DNA of 39,282 nt, taken from contig MKRV01000023.1 of assembly GCA_001897995.1 (NCBI GenBank), forward strand, positions 1-39,282, given 5' to 3'. A model generated the notes under the pieces. The model was given only the letters and a program-made list of their open reading frames with translations. It was not told the origin of the DNA and did no database searches. The stretch's first letter is position 1. Each line of letters begins with the position of its first letter. Shown piece after piece: positions 8,638 through 17,137 of this stretch. Position numbers and translations under genes: made by a program. The stretch comes from Alphaproteobacteria bacterium 65-37 (lineage in GTDB: Bacteria > Pseudomonadota > Alphaproteobacteria > Reyranellales > Reyranellaceae).

Positions 8638-9870
8638 ATGCGGAGAGGCAAGCTTGTCCTTGGTCGGCGGTCACTGGTCGCGGGCTCGGCGGTGGCCTCA
8701 TTGGCCGCGATGTCGCCGGCGATCGTGTGGGCCCAGGAAACGCCCGGCGTCACCGAAACCGAGATCCGCATCGGCAGCACGACGTCGCTCAGCGGCCCGG
8801 TCTCGGCGCTCGGCACACAGGCAAGATGCCAGGAGGCCTTCTTCAAGCGGATCAACGACAAGGGCGGCATCGCCGGCCGCAAGATCAACTATATCTACTA
8901 CGACGACGGCTTCAGCCCACCCAAGACCGTGGAGCAGGTCCGTCGCCTGATCGAACAGGACAAGGTGGCTTTTCTGTTCAACATGCTGGGGACGGCACCC
9001 AACTCCGCCGTCGCCAAATACATCAACCAGAAGAAGGTGCCGCACCTTTTCCTGTCGGTGAACGGCGACAAGTGGGGCGATTACAAGAACACGCCCTGGA
9101 CAATGGGCTTTGCGCCCAGCGCCCGCATCGAATCGCAAATCTACACGAAGTACGTGCTGCAGCAGAAAGCCGACGCGCGCTTTGCCATCCTTTATCAGAA
9201 CGACGATCTTGGTAAGGACTATCTCGGCGGTGTGCGCGACGTCCTGAAGGACGAGTTCGACAAGCGCGCGACCGCTGTCTCCTACGAAGTCACCGATCCG
9301 ACCGTCGATTCCCAGATCATCAACCTGCGGTCGACCAACGCCGACGCCGTTATCCTGGGCGGTACGGCGAAGTTCGTGGCACAGGCCATCCGCTCGATTT
9401 CCGATCTCGGCTGGAAGGCAATGGTCTTCCTCGCCAGCGGCGCCACGTCGGTGGCCGGCGTGATCGAACCGGTCGGTCGCGAGAGGGCGATCGGGGTGAT
9501 GTCGTCGGCCTACGTCAAGGATCCCAACGATCCCGCTTGGGCGAACGATCCGGCCATTGCCGACTACGCCGCCTTCATGCGGGACTACTTTCCCGCCGGC
9601 AATGCGAAGGACACCTACAACAGCTACGCCTACACGGTGGCGCAGGTCCTGATGCGCGTGCTGGAGCAGTGCCAGGGCAGTTTCACGCGCGAAAACATCA
9701 TGCGTCAGGCGACCAGCCTGAAGAACGTCGAGATACCCATGCTCCTGCCGGGCGTCGTGGTGAACACCAGCCCGACCAACTACCATCCGCTGCGGCAGGT
9801 CCAGCTCATGAAATGGGACGGCCAGACCTGGAGCCGCTTCGGCAAGATCATCGAGGGGGCAGAGGTCTAG
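8638..9870 (+). CDS. ABC transporter substrate-binding protein, branched-chain amino acid type
   Basis: A 410-residue periplasmic binding protein of the LivJ/Peripla_BP_6 family. An earlier in-frame ATG lies at 8623, but the GGGAGGA at 8625-8631 sits just before the ATG at 8638. That gives a start MRRGKLVLGRRSLVAG with a twin-arginine-type signal (GRRSLV) and a likely cleavage near IVWA-QE. The mature part opens with VTETEIRIGSTTSLSGPVSALG, the hallmark first strand and ligand loop of this family. Members of this type commonly bind aromatic or aliphatic carboxylates rather than leucine. No permease or ATPase genes adjoin it, so it is an orphan receptor here. The three acyl-CoA dehydrogenases downstream suggest a carboxylic acid ligand (inference). 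Confidence 0.93.
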   Translation: MRRGKLVLGRRSLVAGSAVASLAAMSPAIVWAQETPGVTETEIRIGSTTSLSGPVSALGTQARCQEAFFKRINDKGGIAGRKINYIYYDDGFSPPKTVEQVRRLIEQDKVAFLFNMLGTAPNSAVAKYINQKKVPHLFLSVNGDKWGDYKNTPWTMGFAPSARIESQIYTKYVLQQKADARFAILYQNDDLGKDYLGGVRDVLKDEFDKRATAVSYEVTDPTVDSQIINLRSTNADAVILGGTAKFVAQAIRSISDLGWKAMVFLASGATSVAGVIEPVGRERAIGVMSSAYVKDPNDPAWANDPAIADYAAFMRDYFPAGNAKDTYNSYAYTVAQVLMRVLEQCQGSFTRENIMRQATSLKNVEIPMLLPGVVVNTSPTNYHPLRQVQLMKWDGQTWSRFGKIIEGAEV

Positions 9871-10016
9871 GTTTCGTGCGTTGACGTGGGCAAAAATCAC
9901 GTAAAGGCGTTCCGCGTCGCGGCGACTCCAGCCGCCATCCGATTGCGTTTTGCTTGTCCGGCCAGGACTCGCCGCTAAACTCCGGCCCAACCAAATTCCT
10001 GCCCCGGGAGGGCCCG

Positions 10017-11213
<1,197 letters not shown>

Positions 11214-11226
11214 GGGAGTTGAAGAG

Positions 11227-12423
11227 ATGGATCTGGCACTGAAACCCGAGCACAAGGCCTTCGCCGACGAAGTCCGCGCCTTCGCCCGCGAGAACCTGTC
11301 GCCCGCGACGCGCGAGAAGACCTTCTCGGGCAAGCACTACGACCGCGACGACCACATGGTGTGGCAGCAGGCGCTCGGGAAAAAGGGCTGGCTCGCTTAC
11401 ACTTGGCCGAAGAAGTATGGCGGCCCGGGCTGGGACGTCACGCAGCGCTTCCTGTTCGAGAACGTGCTGGCCGAGGAGGGCGCGCCGCGCATCCTGCCGT
11501 TCGGACCCAAGATGGTCGGCCCGGTCATCTATACGTTCGGCACAGACGCGCAGAAGGAGCGCTTCCTGCCGGGCATCCGCAGTTCCGAAGTGTCGTGGTG
11601 CCAGGGCTACTCCGAGCCCGGTGCCGGCTCCGACCTGGCGAACCTGCGGACCCGCGCCGTCCGCGAGGGCGACCACTACATCGTGAACGGCCAGAAGACC
11701 TGGACGTCGTTCGCCCATTGGGGCGACTGGATCTTCTGCCTGGTCCGCACCAAGCCCGACGCCAAGCCGCAGGAAAGCATCTCCTTCCTGCTGATCGACA
11801 TGAAGACGCCGGGCGTCACGGTGCGGCCGATCATCATGACGGACGGCGCCCATCACGTGAACGACGTCTTCCTCGACAATGTGAAGGTTCCTGTCGAGAA
11901 CCTGATCGGTAAGGAGAACGAGGGCTGGACGTGCGCCAAGTTCCTGCTGGCCAACGAGCGGCTGGGCATCGCCGAGGTACCGTCCTCCAAGCGCGGCGTC
12001 TCGGTGTTGCGCCAGATCGCGCGGGCTGAGCCGCTGAACGGCGGCACCCTGGCCGACGATCCGGCCTTCACGGCGCAGATCGCCGACGTCGACCTGCAGG
12101 TTCAGGCCCTGGAGATGAGCGAGCTGCGCGTGCTGTCGACCATGGCCCAGGGCGGTGCCCCCGGACCCGAGGTTTCGACCCTGAAAGTCCGCGGTTCGGA
12201 AATCCAGCAGCGCATCGCCGAGCTCACGATGGAGGCGGTGGGCGAGTATGCCCAGCCCTACCAGCCCGGCATGCTGTTCCAGGACACCAACGAAACGCCG
12301 ATCGGCCCCGACCATGCCCCGCCGGCGGCGCCGCGCTATTTCAACATGCGCAAGACCAGTATCTACGGCGGCAGCACCGAAATTCAGAAGAATATCGTGT
12401 CGAAGATGGTGCTCGGGCTATAA
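11227..12423 (+). CDS. Acyl-CoA dehydrogenase, PimC-like large subunit (copy 2)
   Basis: A 398-residue paralogue of the preceding gene. It has exactly the same length and by eye roughly two-thirds to 70 percent identity without gaps, so this is a tandem duplication. The signature is SWCQGYSEPGAGSDLANL, and the C-terminus carries IYGGSTEIQKNIVSKMVLGL, again with Gly at the usual catalytic Glu position. The N-terminus, linker and the segment around residues 270-290 have diverged most, so the two copies probably have different substrate ranges or partners. The ATG follows GGGAGTTGAAGAG. It is co-directional with and 29 bases from the small-subunit-like gene. The three genes look like one transcription unit. 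Confidence 0.93.
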   Translation: MDLALKPEHKAFADEVRAFARENLSPATREKTFSGKHYDRDDHMVWQQALGKKGWLAYTWPKKYGGPGWDVTQRFLFENVLAEEGAPRILPFGPKMVGPVIYTFGTDAQKERFLPGIRSSEVSWCQGYSEPGAGSDLANLRTRAVREGDHYIVNGQKTWTSFAHWGDWIFCLVRTKPDAKPQESISFLLIDMKTPGVTVRPIIMTDGAHHVNDVFLDNVKVPVENLIGKENEGWTCAKFLLANERLGIAEVPSSKRGVSVLRQIARAEPLNGGTLADDPAFTAQIADVDLQVQALEMSELRVLSTMAQGGAPGPEVSTLKVRGSEIQQRIAELTMEAVGEYAQPYQPGMLFQDTNETPIGPDHAPPAAPRYFNMRKTSIYGGSTEIQKNIVSKMVLGL

Positions 12424-12452
12424 GTCCAGCCAAGAATTCCGGAGGAGAAGCA

Positions 12453-13595
12453 ATGGATCTGTCCCTTTCCGACGAACAGAAGCAGTTGCAGGAAGCCGCA
12501 GAGCGTTTCGTTCGCGACAAATACACGTTCGAGAACCGCCGCAAGATTGCCGCCAGCGAGCGTGGCTGGCTGCCTGAGAACTGGGCGCAGTTCGCCGAAC
12601 TGGGCTGGCTCGGCATGGCGTTCTCGGAAGAGGATGGCGGCTACGGCGGCGGTCCGATCGAGACCATGATCGTCATGGAGCAGTTCGGTAAGGGCCTGGT
12701 GCTCGAGCCCTTCCTGCCGACGGTCGTGCTGGGCGGCGGCATGATCGCCAGCGCCGGCTCGAAGGCCCAGAAGGAGGCGCTGCTGGCGCCGATGATCGAG
12801 GGCAAGAAGCAGTTCGCCTTCGCCTGGCTGGAGCGCCAATCGCGCTACAACCTGGCCGACGTGTCGCTCAAGGCGACCAAGGAAGGGGCCGGCTGGTCGC
12901 TCTCGGGCCACAAGGGCGTCGTCTACAACGCGCCGTCGGCCGACCACATCATCGTGCTGGCGCGGACGGCGGGATCGGCGCGCGAGCCGAAGGGCCTGAC
13001 GCTCTTCATCGTCGACGCCAAGGCCAAGGGCATCAGCCGTCGCGACTATCCCACGCAGGATGCGCTGCGCGCCTCGGAGCTCACCTTCGACAAGGTCTCG
13101 GTCGGTGCGGACGCTGTGCTGGGCAAGGTCGATGACGCGTTCCCCGTGGTCGAAGGGGCGGTCGATCGTGCCATCGTCGCACTCTGCGCCGAGGCTACCG
13201 GCTGCATGGACGCGATCAACGCCGCCACCTTGGAGTACATCAAGACCCGCAAGCAGTTCGGCGTGCCGATCGGCAAGTTCCAGGTGCTGCAGCACCGCAT
13301 GGTCGACTGCTTCACCAACGCCCAGGAAGCACGCTCGATGACGCTCATGGCGTCGCTCAAGATCGACGACAAGGATCCCACGGTCCGCGCCAAGGCCGCC
13401 TCCGGCGCCAAGGTGCAGATCGGCAAGTCGGGCAAGTTCTGCGGCCAGAGCGCGGTGCAGATGCACGGCGGCATGGGCGTCACCGACGAGCTCTCCGTCA
13501 GCCACTACTTCAAGCGGCTGACCATGATCGACCTGATGTTCGGCAACCAGCAGCACCACCTCACGCGCTACAGCAACCTCGCCATGGCGGCGTGA
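12453..13595 (+). CDS. Acyl-CoA dehydrogenase, PimD-like small subunit
   Basis: A 380-residue acyl-CoA dehydrogenase family protein that matches the small-subunit group of pimeloyl-CoA dehydrogenase (PimD). It opens MDLSLSDEQKQLQEAAERFV and has YGGGPIETMIVMEQFGKGLVLEP. It lacks the normal flavin/substrate signature of the large subunits, showing FAWLERQSRYNLADV instead, and ends in MHGGMGVTDELSVSHYFKRLTMIDLMFGNQQHH. In the family such subunits pair with a PimC-like partner. It follows a strong GGAGGAG ribosome site and two candidate large-subunit genes. The expected product is an alpha2beta2 enzyme with one or other large subunit. Pairing is inferred from gene order and family knowledge. Confidence 0.92.
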   Translation: MDLSLSDEQKQLQEAAERFVRDKYTFENRRKIAASERGWLPENWAQFAELGWLGMAFSEEDGGYGGGPIETMIVMEQFGKGLVLEPFLPTVVLGGGMIASAGSKAQKEALLAPMIEGKKQFAFAWLERQSRYNLADVSLKATKEGAGWSLSGHKGVVYNAPSADHIIVLARTAGSAREPKGLTLFIVDAKAKGISRRDYPTQDALRASELTFDKVSVGADAVLGKVDDAFPVVEGAVDRAIVALCAEATGCMDAINAATLEYIKTRKQFGVPIGKFQVLQHRMVDCFTNAQEARSMTLMASLKIDDKDPTVRAKAASGAKVQIGKSGKFCGQSAVQMHGGMGVTDELSVSHYFKRLTMIDLMFGNQQHHLTRYSNLAMAA

Positions 13596-13649
13596 GGTTC
13601 TCGCTTTAGGCATCGCTGACAGGTTGAGCGCAGCCCTCTCTTTCATTCT

Positions 13650-13687
13650 CCTCTCCCCCGCCTCGGGGGAGAGGTTGGGTGAGGGGG
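13650..13687 (+). repeat. REP-like palindromic element, unit 1
   Basis: A 38-base element made of a perfect hairpin with 10-base arms (CCTCTCCCCC / GGGGGAGAGG, loop of five bases) followed by the tail TTGGGTGAGGGGG. A second copy lies in inverted orientation 42 bases downstream. It sits in the 205-base gap between the acyl-CoA dehydrogenase trio and the AEC gene, which holds no gene. It may also end transcription of the dehydrogenase unit. Confidence 0.85.
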
Positions 13688-13729
13688 TGCGAAAGATGCC
13701 TAAGTCGCAGAGTTCTGCGGTAACAGCCG

Positions 13730-13766
13730 CCCCCTCACCTAACCTCTCCCCCAAATGGGGGAGAGG
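13730..13766 (-). repeat. REP-like palindromic element, unit 2 (inverted copy)
   Basis: Read on the minus strand, this is the same unit as at 13650-13687: perfect 10-base arms, a four-base loop ATTT instead of five bases, and the tail TTAGGTGAGGGGG, which differs from unit 1 at one base. The two units face each other, so the whole of 13650-13766 can also fold as one long inverted repeat. Confidence 0.85.
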
Positions 13767-13800
13767 AATATGAATGTGACGGACAGCGCATCGAAGTGAT

Positions 13801-14763
13801 GTGAGCGCCATCGTCAACATCATCGTGCCGGTCTTCGGCATCGTGCTGGTCGGCTGGGTGATCGGCCGCAGCAAGCTCCTCAGTCCCGAGGGGTTGCGCG
13901 GTTTCACGGCCATCACCTTCTATGCGCTGTTCCCGGCGCTGCTCTTCCGTTCGATGGCCCGGGTGCGGATCGAGACTCTGGAGCCCGCCATCCTGGCCGC
14001 CTTCTTCGGCGGCGTGATGCTGCTTTATGGCGCGATGCTGCTGCTCGGCCGGCTGCAGGGGCTGAGCCTCGGTGACCGGGCGATGTTCGCCCTCTCGGGC
14101 ACTTTCTCCAACGGTGTCGGCATCGGCATTCCCTTCATCACCTACGCCTTCGGCGAGAAGGGGCTGGTGCCGCTGCTGATGATCATCAGCGTGCACTCGG
14201 TGATCCTGCTGACCTTCACCTGTTTCCTCATGGAGATGGATGGAGGCCGCGGCGGGCAGTCACGCGGCCGGCTGGCAGCCCGCCTGGGCGGTGCGGCCTT
14301 GTCGATGCTGAAGCATCCGGTGGTTCCGGTGATCTTCGCCGGCCTGGCATGGGGCGAGATCACGACCCATACCGCTCTTGCGACGCCGGCAGTCATCGAT
14401 CGTATCCTGGAAGCGCTGGCCGCAGCGGCACCACCCTGCGGCCTGATCATGGTCGGCGCGTCGCTCGCCCATGTCGGTCTCAAGGGGCATTGGCAGCCGG
14501 CTGCCCTGGCCTCGGCCTTCAAGCTCGCGGCACTTCCGGTGCTGGTCTGGCTGATCGGGCGCTACGTCTTTCCGCTCGATCCGCTCTGGCTGATGGTGGC
14601 GACGCTGAACGCCGCCCTGCCGGCCGGCGCCAACGTCTACCTGATCGCCCAGATGTACAATATCGGCGTTGGCCGGGCGACCAACGCCGTGGTGATTTCC
14701 ACGGCGGCCAGCGTCTTCACCCTGTCCGTCGCGTTGCTGCTGCTCGGCGTGCAGGCAGGCTGA
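13801..14763 (+). CDS. AEC family transporter (auxin efflux carrier-like)
   Basis: A 320-residue integral inner-membrane protein with about ten hydrophobic segments arranged as two five-helix halves. Family features are the first helix IVVPVFGIVLVGWVIGRSKLL-like region, FYALFPALLFRSMA, the GTFSNGVGIGIPF crossover motif in the first half, and LNAALPAGANVYLIAQMY in the second. Members move small carboxylates such as malate, malonate or related organic acids. The start is a GTG directly after an in-frame stop, with a weak ribosome site. The gene stands between a REP pair and a convergent DUF992 gene. Its stop codon forms part of a hairpin shared with that neighbour. Confidence 0.9.
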   Translation: MSAIVNIIVPVFGIVLVGWVIGRSKLLSPEGLRGFTAITFYALFPALLFRSMARVRIETLEPAILAAFFGGVMLLYGAMLLLGRLQGLSLGDRAMFALSGTFSNGVGIGIPFITYAFGEKGLVPLLMIISVHSVILLTFTCFLMEMDGGRGGQSRGRLAARLGGAALSMLKHPVVPVIFAGLAWGEITTHTALATPAVIDRILEALAAAAPPCGLIMVGASLAHVGLKGHWQPAALASAFKLAALPVLVWLIGRYVFPLDPLWLMVATLNAALPAGANVYLIAQMYNIGVGRATNAVVISTAASVFTLSVALLLLGVQAG

Positions 14764-14796
14764 AGCGGTGCCGCGCCGGCCGGATCACCGCTTCAG
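14760..14796. terminator. Bidirectional terminator-like hairpin spanning two convergent stop codons
   Basis: Perfect 11-base arms CTGAAGCGGTG (14760-14770) and CACCGCTTCAG (14786-14796) enclose a GC-rich 15-base loop. The left arm contains the TGA of the AEC gene and the right arm contains the TGA of the DUF992 gene on the other strand, so one structure could serve both transcripts. There is no T-tract on either side, so intrinsic termination is likely but not certain. Confidence 0.7.
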
Positions 14797-15297
14797 GGTG
14801 AGGGTCATTTCCGCGACGCCCGTCGCGAGGTTGTAGCCCGCGTCCTTCGTGACGCCCGCCGCCACCATGCCGATCTCGGCATTGGGGCCGCCATAGATCC
14901 AGTTGCCGCCGGCCTGCTTGCCGTCCGCCACCACGGTGCTCTGTTCGCCGACATAGGTACCGGCGATCTGGTCGACCTTGCGGTCGGAGCCCAGTGAATA
15001 GACCCGCCAGATCGTGTGGACGGCCTTGGTGTAGCCGATGTCGATGCCGACCTTGTTGATCGTGCCGGAATACTCGGCCGAGGAGCCGCCATCGCGGCCG
15101 AGGAAGACGCATTCCATGCTCTTGCTCGATCCCAGGACATAGCCCGTGCCGCCGGCGACGTTGCAGCTCAAGGCACCGATATAGATGCGCGAGTTGGTGT
15201 TGGTGGTGTTGAGCTGCTGCGCGCTCTGCTGCTGCATGCAGGCGCCGGTGGTGAGAGCGAGAGTTGCCGCCAGGGCGGCCGTCGAAAGTCTGATCAT
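14785..15297 (-). CDS. DUF992 domain-containing lipoprotein
   Basis: A 170-residue exported protein. The N-terminus is a short signal sequence with a lipobox-like LTTGAC, so Cys20 would be the lipidated first residue of the mature protein. The body matches DUF992: IGALSCNVAGGTGYVLGSSKSMECVF, a YSGTINKVGIDIGYT repeat and a C-terminal YNLATGVAEMTLTLKR. The domain occurs in alphaproteobacterial periplasmic proteins and its function is unknown. The ribosome site AAGGAGA lies before the ATG. It is downstream of and co-directional with the MipA/OmpV gene, separated by 104 bases containing a hairpin, so it may have its own promoter. Confidence 0.87.
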   Translation of the reverse strand: MIRLSTAALAATLALTTGACMQQQSAQQLNTTNTNSRIYIGALSCNVAGGTGYVLGSSKSMECVFLGRDGGSSAEYSGTINKVGIDIGYTKAVHTIWRVYSLGSDRKVDQIAGTYVGEQSTVVADGKQAGGNWIYGGPNAEIGMVAAGVTKDAGYNLATGVAEMTLTLKR

Positions 15298-15334
15298 GTA
15301 GTCTCCTTACGCGCGAGACTATGGCACGAAACGT

Positions 15335-15356
15335 CGATGCGATGCTGCTCGCATCG
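15335..15356 (-). terminator. Hairpin between MipA/OmpV gene and DUF992 gene
   Basis: Perfect 8-base arms CGATGCGA / TCGCATCG enclose a six-base loop, placed after the stop of the MipA/OmpV gene and before the DUF992 ribosome site. It could terminate or attenuate transcription between the two genes. No T-tract is visible. Confidence 0.5.
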
Positions 15357-15401
15357 GCGTCAGCAGCTGGGGATATGCAACCGAGCGGACTCGCTTGGAA
15401 A

Positions 15402-16286
15402 TCAGAACTTGTAGGACAGCCCCAGCAGGCCGAAGGGCTGGGTTGGCGTCTCGATGATCGGGCTGGCCGCGGCATTGCCCAGCAACTGCGAGACTCCCAG
15501 GGTGGCATTCACGGTCCAGGAGTTCGACAGGGCGTAGACGCCGGACAGGCTGCCGGAAATGCTGCGCATGCCGGCGCCCGGTTGATAGACCGGGTAGTTG
15601 GTGTTGCTGGCTTGCAGCGGGTCGACGCCGAACCATTTCTGCATGTTGTTGCTGTCCGCCCAGGTCGCCCCGACCAGGCCGATCACGGTGAACTGGTGCG
15701 TGAAACGGTGACGGTAGGTCGCCTCCATGGTGACGGTCGTGCCGTTCTGGTTGCCGAAGGCGCGATCACCCTGCAGAGAAAGACCGACGCCGTTGAGGAA
15801 GTTGGCACGCAGGAACAGGCTGGCGCGAACCGCAGGATTGATATCGCCCATGCCGTTCAGCCGCGACGACCAGTTCTGCCAGCGGCCGACCGAGTAGCCG
15901 ACGGCACCGCCGAACGACAGCGGTCCGCCGCGCCACATGACGATGCCGAGGCCGTCTCGGCCGTTGAGATAGATCGTGTCGAGCAACGGCAGGCCGGCGC
16001 GGTAGGAGATGTCGGGCAGCGGGGCCGGCGTGATCACGAAGGATTTGGCCCCGGGATAGACCGGCGCGACGAGCGCGCCGGCACCCAGCCGTGCCGACCA
16101 GCGGCCCGAGGCGAGGGTCGATCGTGAGGGAGCGGTCAATTCCATACTGGTCGCCTGGCCGTGTGCGCGTCCGGTGATCAGCAGATTGATCGCCAGCAGA
16201 ATGGTCAGATAGATGGCCAGAGCCGCCATGAGCTGGCCGATCGTCCGCGGCCAGCGCGTAGCCGGGCGACTGTCGTTCGTCATCAT
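15402..16286 (-). CDS. MipA/OmpV family outer-membrane protein
   Basis: A 294-residue outer-membrane beta-barrel protein. An N-terminal hydrophobic stretch (about residues 18-44, ending ITGRAHGQA) acts as a signal or anchor. The mature part has the family opening of a glycine-rich strand and VAPVYPGAKSFVITPAPLPDISYR, followed by alternating amphipathic strands and a terminal aromatic residue (LLGLSYKF), the usual barrel-assembly signal. MipA links murein hydrolases and synthases in E. coli, while OmpV-like relatives are often controlled by two-component systems. It is divergent from an OmpR/histidine-kinase pair, which fits regulation by that pair. Two ATG codons are adjacent at the start, after a GGAC-type ribosome site; either could be used. 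Confidence 0.87.
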   Translation of the reverse strand: MMTNDSRPATRWPRTIGQLMAALAIYLTILLAINLLITGRAHGQATSMELTAPSRSTLASGRWSARLGAGALVAPVYPGAKSFVITPAPLPDISYRAGLPLLDTIYLNGRDGLGIVMWRGGPLSFGGAVGYSVGRWQNWSSRLNGMGDINPAVRASLFLRANFLNGVGLSLQGDRAFGNQNGTTVTMEATYRHRFTHQFTVIGLVGATWADSNNMQKWFGVDPLQASNTNYPVYQPGAGMRSISGSLSGVYALSNSWTVNATLGVSQLLGNAAASPIIETPTQPFGLLGLSYKF

Positions 16287-16298
16287 GTCCTGAATCCT

Positions 16299-16335
16299 CT
16301 GAGCAATGACTCTCCGGGGCGGGCCCGGTGCTCAG
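16299..16335 (-). promoter_or_regulatory. Inverted repeat in the MipA/OmpV leader
   Basis: CTGAGCA (16299-16305) and TGCTCAG (16329-16335) form perfect 7-base arms around a GC-rich middle, 13 bases upstream of the MipA/OmpV start and inside the divergent control region shared with the response-regulator gene. It may be an operator or a leader hairpin. This is only a structural observation. Confidence 0.35.
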
Positions 16336-16465
16336 ACTGACTAGTCGCGCTACATTGCGATAAGCTGGTGCGGCTGCGTTCGCGGCGGCAATCTTTTCGA
16401 TGGCCACGTCAGGTTGCGGCAATGCAGCCGTGAGAGCATCGCGACGGGGCGAAGAGCAAAGGTCG

Positions 16466-17137
16466 ATGCGCATCCTTTTGGTGGAAGACGAGATCGAGAT
16501 GGCGGCCGCGCTGCGTGGCGCGCTGGCGCGGCGCGGCTTTGTCGTCGACAGGGTTCGCACGCTCGAAGAAGCGCGCATCGCGCTGAAAGAGGCCGGCGTG
16601 CGCACCGTGCTGCTCGACCGCCGCCTGCCGGATGGAGACGGCCTCAGCCTGCTTCCCTTGCTGCGTTCGATGACCGATCCGCCGTTCGTCATCATGTTGA
16701 CGGCGCTCGGTCAGACGATGGAGAGGGTCGAAGGGCTCGACGCCGGGGCCGACGACTATCTCGTGAAGCCGTTCGAGCTCGACGAGCTGCTGGCCCGACT
16801 GCGTGCCGTTGCGCGCCGTCGCGCCGGCGCTGCCGTTGAACCACTGACTCTGGGCGCGCTGAGCTTCGATACGGTCCATCGCGAAGCGCTGGTCGACGGG
16901 CAACCCCTGCAATTGCCGCGCCGGGAGATCGCGCTCCTCGACGTGCTGCTGCGGCGCGCCGGCCGCGTCGTGTTGCGCGAGACGATCGAGGCGGCGCTGT
17001 TCGGCTTCGACGACACGCCGGCGTCGAACACACTCGATTCGCATGTCTCGCGGTTGCGGCGGCGCCTGTCTGAAGCCCGGGCCGGTGTCGCCATCCATGC
17101 GCTGCGCGGTGTCGGCTACATGGCCAAGGCAGAGTAG
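16466..17137 (+). CDS. OmpR-family response regulator
   Basis: A 223-residue DNA-binding response regulator. The receiver domain (1-115) has the acidic pocket Glu7/Asp8 in LLVEDE, the phosphoacceptor Asp51 in LLDRRLPDGDG, Thr79 and Lys101 (VKPFE). A winged-helix OmpR domain follows from about 125, ending SHVSRLRRRLSEARAGVAIHALRGVGYMAK. The ATG at 16466 starts exactly at the MRILLVEDE sequence expected for the family; upstream in-frame codons are non-family. The kinase gene follows with no spacer. It is divergent from the MipA/OmpV gene, its most likely target by position. Confidence 0.94.
   Translation: MRILLVEDEIEMAAALRGALARRGFVVDRVRTLEEARIALKEAGVRTVLLDRRLPDGDGLSLLPLLRSMTDPPFVIMLTALGQTMERVEGLDAGADDYLVKPFELDELLARLRAVARRRAGAAVEPLTLGALSFDTVHREALVDGQPLQLPRREIALLDVLLRRAGRVVLRETIEAALFGFDDTPASNTLDSHVSRLRRRLSEARAGVAIHALRGVGYMAKAE

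Noticed and set aside
13769..13800. An ATG upstream of the AEC gene as an alternative start.
   Set aside because: That frame ends in TGA directly before the GTG at 13801, so it cannot extend the gene.
12384..13916. A 510-residue minus-strand frame across the PimD-like gene and the REP region.
   Set aside because: It is antisense to a well-supported gene and runs through the palindromic repeats; no motif is visible.
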